Source: an uncultured Lachnospiraceae bacterium (GTDB lineage: Bacteria; Bacillota; Clostridia; Lachnospirales; Lachnospiraceae). From it: a stretch of 64,000 bases of DNA. Under the pieces are notes generated by a model that was not told where the DNA came from, made no database searches, and saw nothing but the letters and a program-made list of their open reading frames with translations. Numbering within the stretch: the first letter of the stretch is position 1; each line of letters opens with the position of its first letter. Shown in pieces: positions 63,001 through 64,000 of the stretch. The DNA lies in the NCBI GenBank assembly GCA_902789735.1, contig CADAOZ010000004.1, forward strand, positions 62,001-126,000, written 5' to 3'. The translations under genes and the position numbers were made by a program.

Positions 63001-63174
63001 AATATAATACTCCTGATGATTTATGCTGCCATCAGAAACCTGATTTCATTTTCCAAAAAACTGCAGTCAATTTCATTTTCCACCAAAAATCCTTTTCAGG
63101 CAATCCCAAGTTTACGTTAACAGCATTAATAGACGGCTCTTCTAATTTTTTTACTGATAACTATTTAACACAAA

Positions 63175-63210
63175 TAGATGAAAGGCAGCCTTGAAGACGC
63201 CTTTCATCTA
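63175..63210 (-). terminator. Terminator of the ADP-ribosylglycohydrolase gene
   Basis: A 12-bp stem TAGATGAAAGGC/GCCTTTCATCTA (63175-63186 with 63199-63210) 80 bp after the stop on the minus strand, followed by TTTG. Confidence 0.65.
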
Positions 63211-63289
63211 TTGACGTTCCTATGTTTATAGAACAATAAGACTGCGGTTTTACCCCTTTCATTCGCCTTTTATTCGCAGTTCTGTCCTG

Positions 63290-64000
63290 TCATGCTTTCT
63301 GATCAAAGGAACTGAAATCGGGAATCATCTGCTCCCGCTCCACAAAGCCATGGCAGCTTCCGTCAGGATCGATCCCGTTCACAATGATCTGTGTTCCGGC
63401 CGGAATGATCTTGTCGACCGACCGGTCCAGAATATCAAAAACAGTCTGATTCTCCTCATCCGAAGAAATCGCTTTGGAAGGATACCGCTTCTCAAAATAA
63501 TAGAGGATCTCCATCTGACGGGCGTCCAGATAGCCGATGACTGTCTCAATGATGTCTTCCGGGACGCCATAATAAGCTTCTGCCACAGAGCCGGTCATGG
63601 CGCCTATGGTATCGCTGTCGCCGCCGGCCGAAACAGCCAGGCGGATGGCGTCCTCAAAATCGGCAGACTCCAAAAAAGCCTCCAGGGCGACCGGGACCGA
63701 TCCCTGACAGGTAACATCGAACTGATAATGGGGACGGATCTCATCAATGGTGAAATCCAGCCTGTAGTAGTTGTCTTCAATGTACTTCCGGATCTCCTCC
63801 CTGCTGCTCCCGGTCCTGGCCAGATAGATGACGGTCGCGACCGCCTCAGCTCCTTTCATCCCTTCCGGATGATCGTGGCTGATCCTGGTCACGGCGGCGG
63901 AGAGGGCTTTGGCCTCTTCCAGACTGCCCGCGGCGTAACCGCAGGGGCTGATCCGCATGGCAGCCCCGTTGCCGAAGCTGTTATATGGATGGGGATGGGA
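63290..64000 (-). CDS. ADP-ribosylglycohydrolase family protein, N-terminus cut
   Basis: The frame runs off the right edge with no start; upstream codons read NSFGNGAAMRISP, the family signature for the metal and ADP-ribose site, so the Met at 63958 is internal. The visible part holds SAGGDSDTIGAMTGSVAEAYYG, the second metal motif, and a C-terminal tail ending FSSFDQKA. DraG-type enzymes remove ADP-ribose from proteins or small molecules. It is far from the RyR and TIR genes and does not form one operon with them, so a link by NAD metabolism is only a thought. The 236 visible residues are likely two-thirds of the full enzyme. Confidence 0.92.
   Translation of the reverse strand, partial: SHPHPYNSFGNGAAMRISPCGYAAGSLEEAKALSAAVTRISHDHPEGMKGAEAVATVIYLARTGSSREEIRKYIEDNYYRLDFTIDEIRPHYQFDVTCQGSVPVALEAFLESADFEDAIRLAVSAGGDSDTIGAMTGSVAEAYYGVPEDIIETVIGYLDARQMEILYYFEKRYPSKAISSDEENQTVFDILDRSVDKIIPAGTQIIVNGIDPDGSCHGFVEREQMIPDFSSFDQKA

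Overview
The window looks like a chromosome segment of a strictly anaerobic, Gram-positive gut-type Clostridia, most like a Lachnospiraceae. Evidence: strong AGGAGG ribosome binding sites, frequent TTG and GTG starts, lipobox lipoproteins, and a content of small alarmone synthetase, indolepyruvate:ferredoxin oxidoreductase, Fe-S serine dehydratase, CofE-like ligase, fumarate-reductase-like flavocytochrome and cytoplasmic GH13 enzymes. TGA is used as stop. No phage, transposase, integrase or CRISPR array was seen. The family assignment is inferred from gene content only.

Left end (1-8000): an unusual signalling or conflict-type cluster. A truncated Rossmann(TrkA-N)-RyR protein (+) converges on a minus-strand set: a 926-aa protein of unknown fold, a 1195-aa protein kinase fused to a Rossmann-like region, an RyR-like region and a C-terminus resembling CARF/Card1 proteins, and a stand-alone 101-aa RyR protein. 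The first two overlap by ATGA. Two FNR-box-like dyads 20 bp apart lie just upstream. This is the best candidate for an undescribed system.

8000-26100: flavodoxin, a relic of an endonuclease/exonuclease/phosphatase gene, a transglutaminase-like lipoprotein, an NSS sodium symporter with a small partner, alpha/beta hydrolases, an inositol-monophosphatase-like enzyme, and an orphan solute-binding lipoprotein. A membrane Ser/Thr kinase lies divergent from an HTH protein. Then come a split chromate transporter pair, a DUF2232-type membrane protein, two large single-pass surface or sensor proteins (one zinc ribbon-TM-C-type lectin-YARHG), and an idi-hydrolase pair.

26100-36000: FMN/FAD flavocytochrome, tRNA-Ala(CGC), peptidase E, cytoplasmic alpha-amylase, CofE-like ligase, MalY/PatB aminotransferase, a membrane HTH regulator and a CAT-like acyltransferase.

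36000-46400: a TIR-TM-beta-propeller protein preceded by two tandem hairpins, then a convergent amino-acid catabolic operon iorA-iorB-sstT-sdaA-paaK. It would import Ser/Thr, deaminate serine to pyruvate, and oxidise arylpyruvates to aryl-acetyl-CoA, with reversible release by the PaaK-type ligase. It has a near-consensus promoter at 46195-46223.

46400-64000: malQ, a CASTOR/POLLUX-type channel with an S66 peptidase, a DUF4230 protein, a flavodoxin-M50-like protease pair, deoC, a small alarmone synthetase followed by a two-component system, a secreted orphan protein, and a minus-strand GT4-GH13-solute-binding lipoprotein set. The right edge holds a truncated ADP-ribosylglycohydrolase.

Recurring themes: NAD/ADP-ribose-linked domains (RyR, TrkA-N, TIR, ADP-ribosylglycohydrolase) spread over the window but not in one operon, and alpha-glucan metabolism (two GH13 enzymes, malQ, two paralogous solute-binding lipoproteins without permeases).
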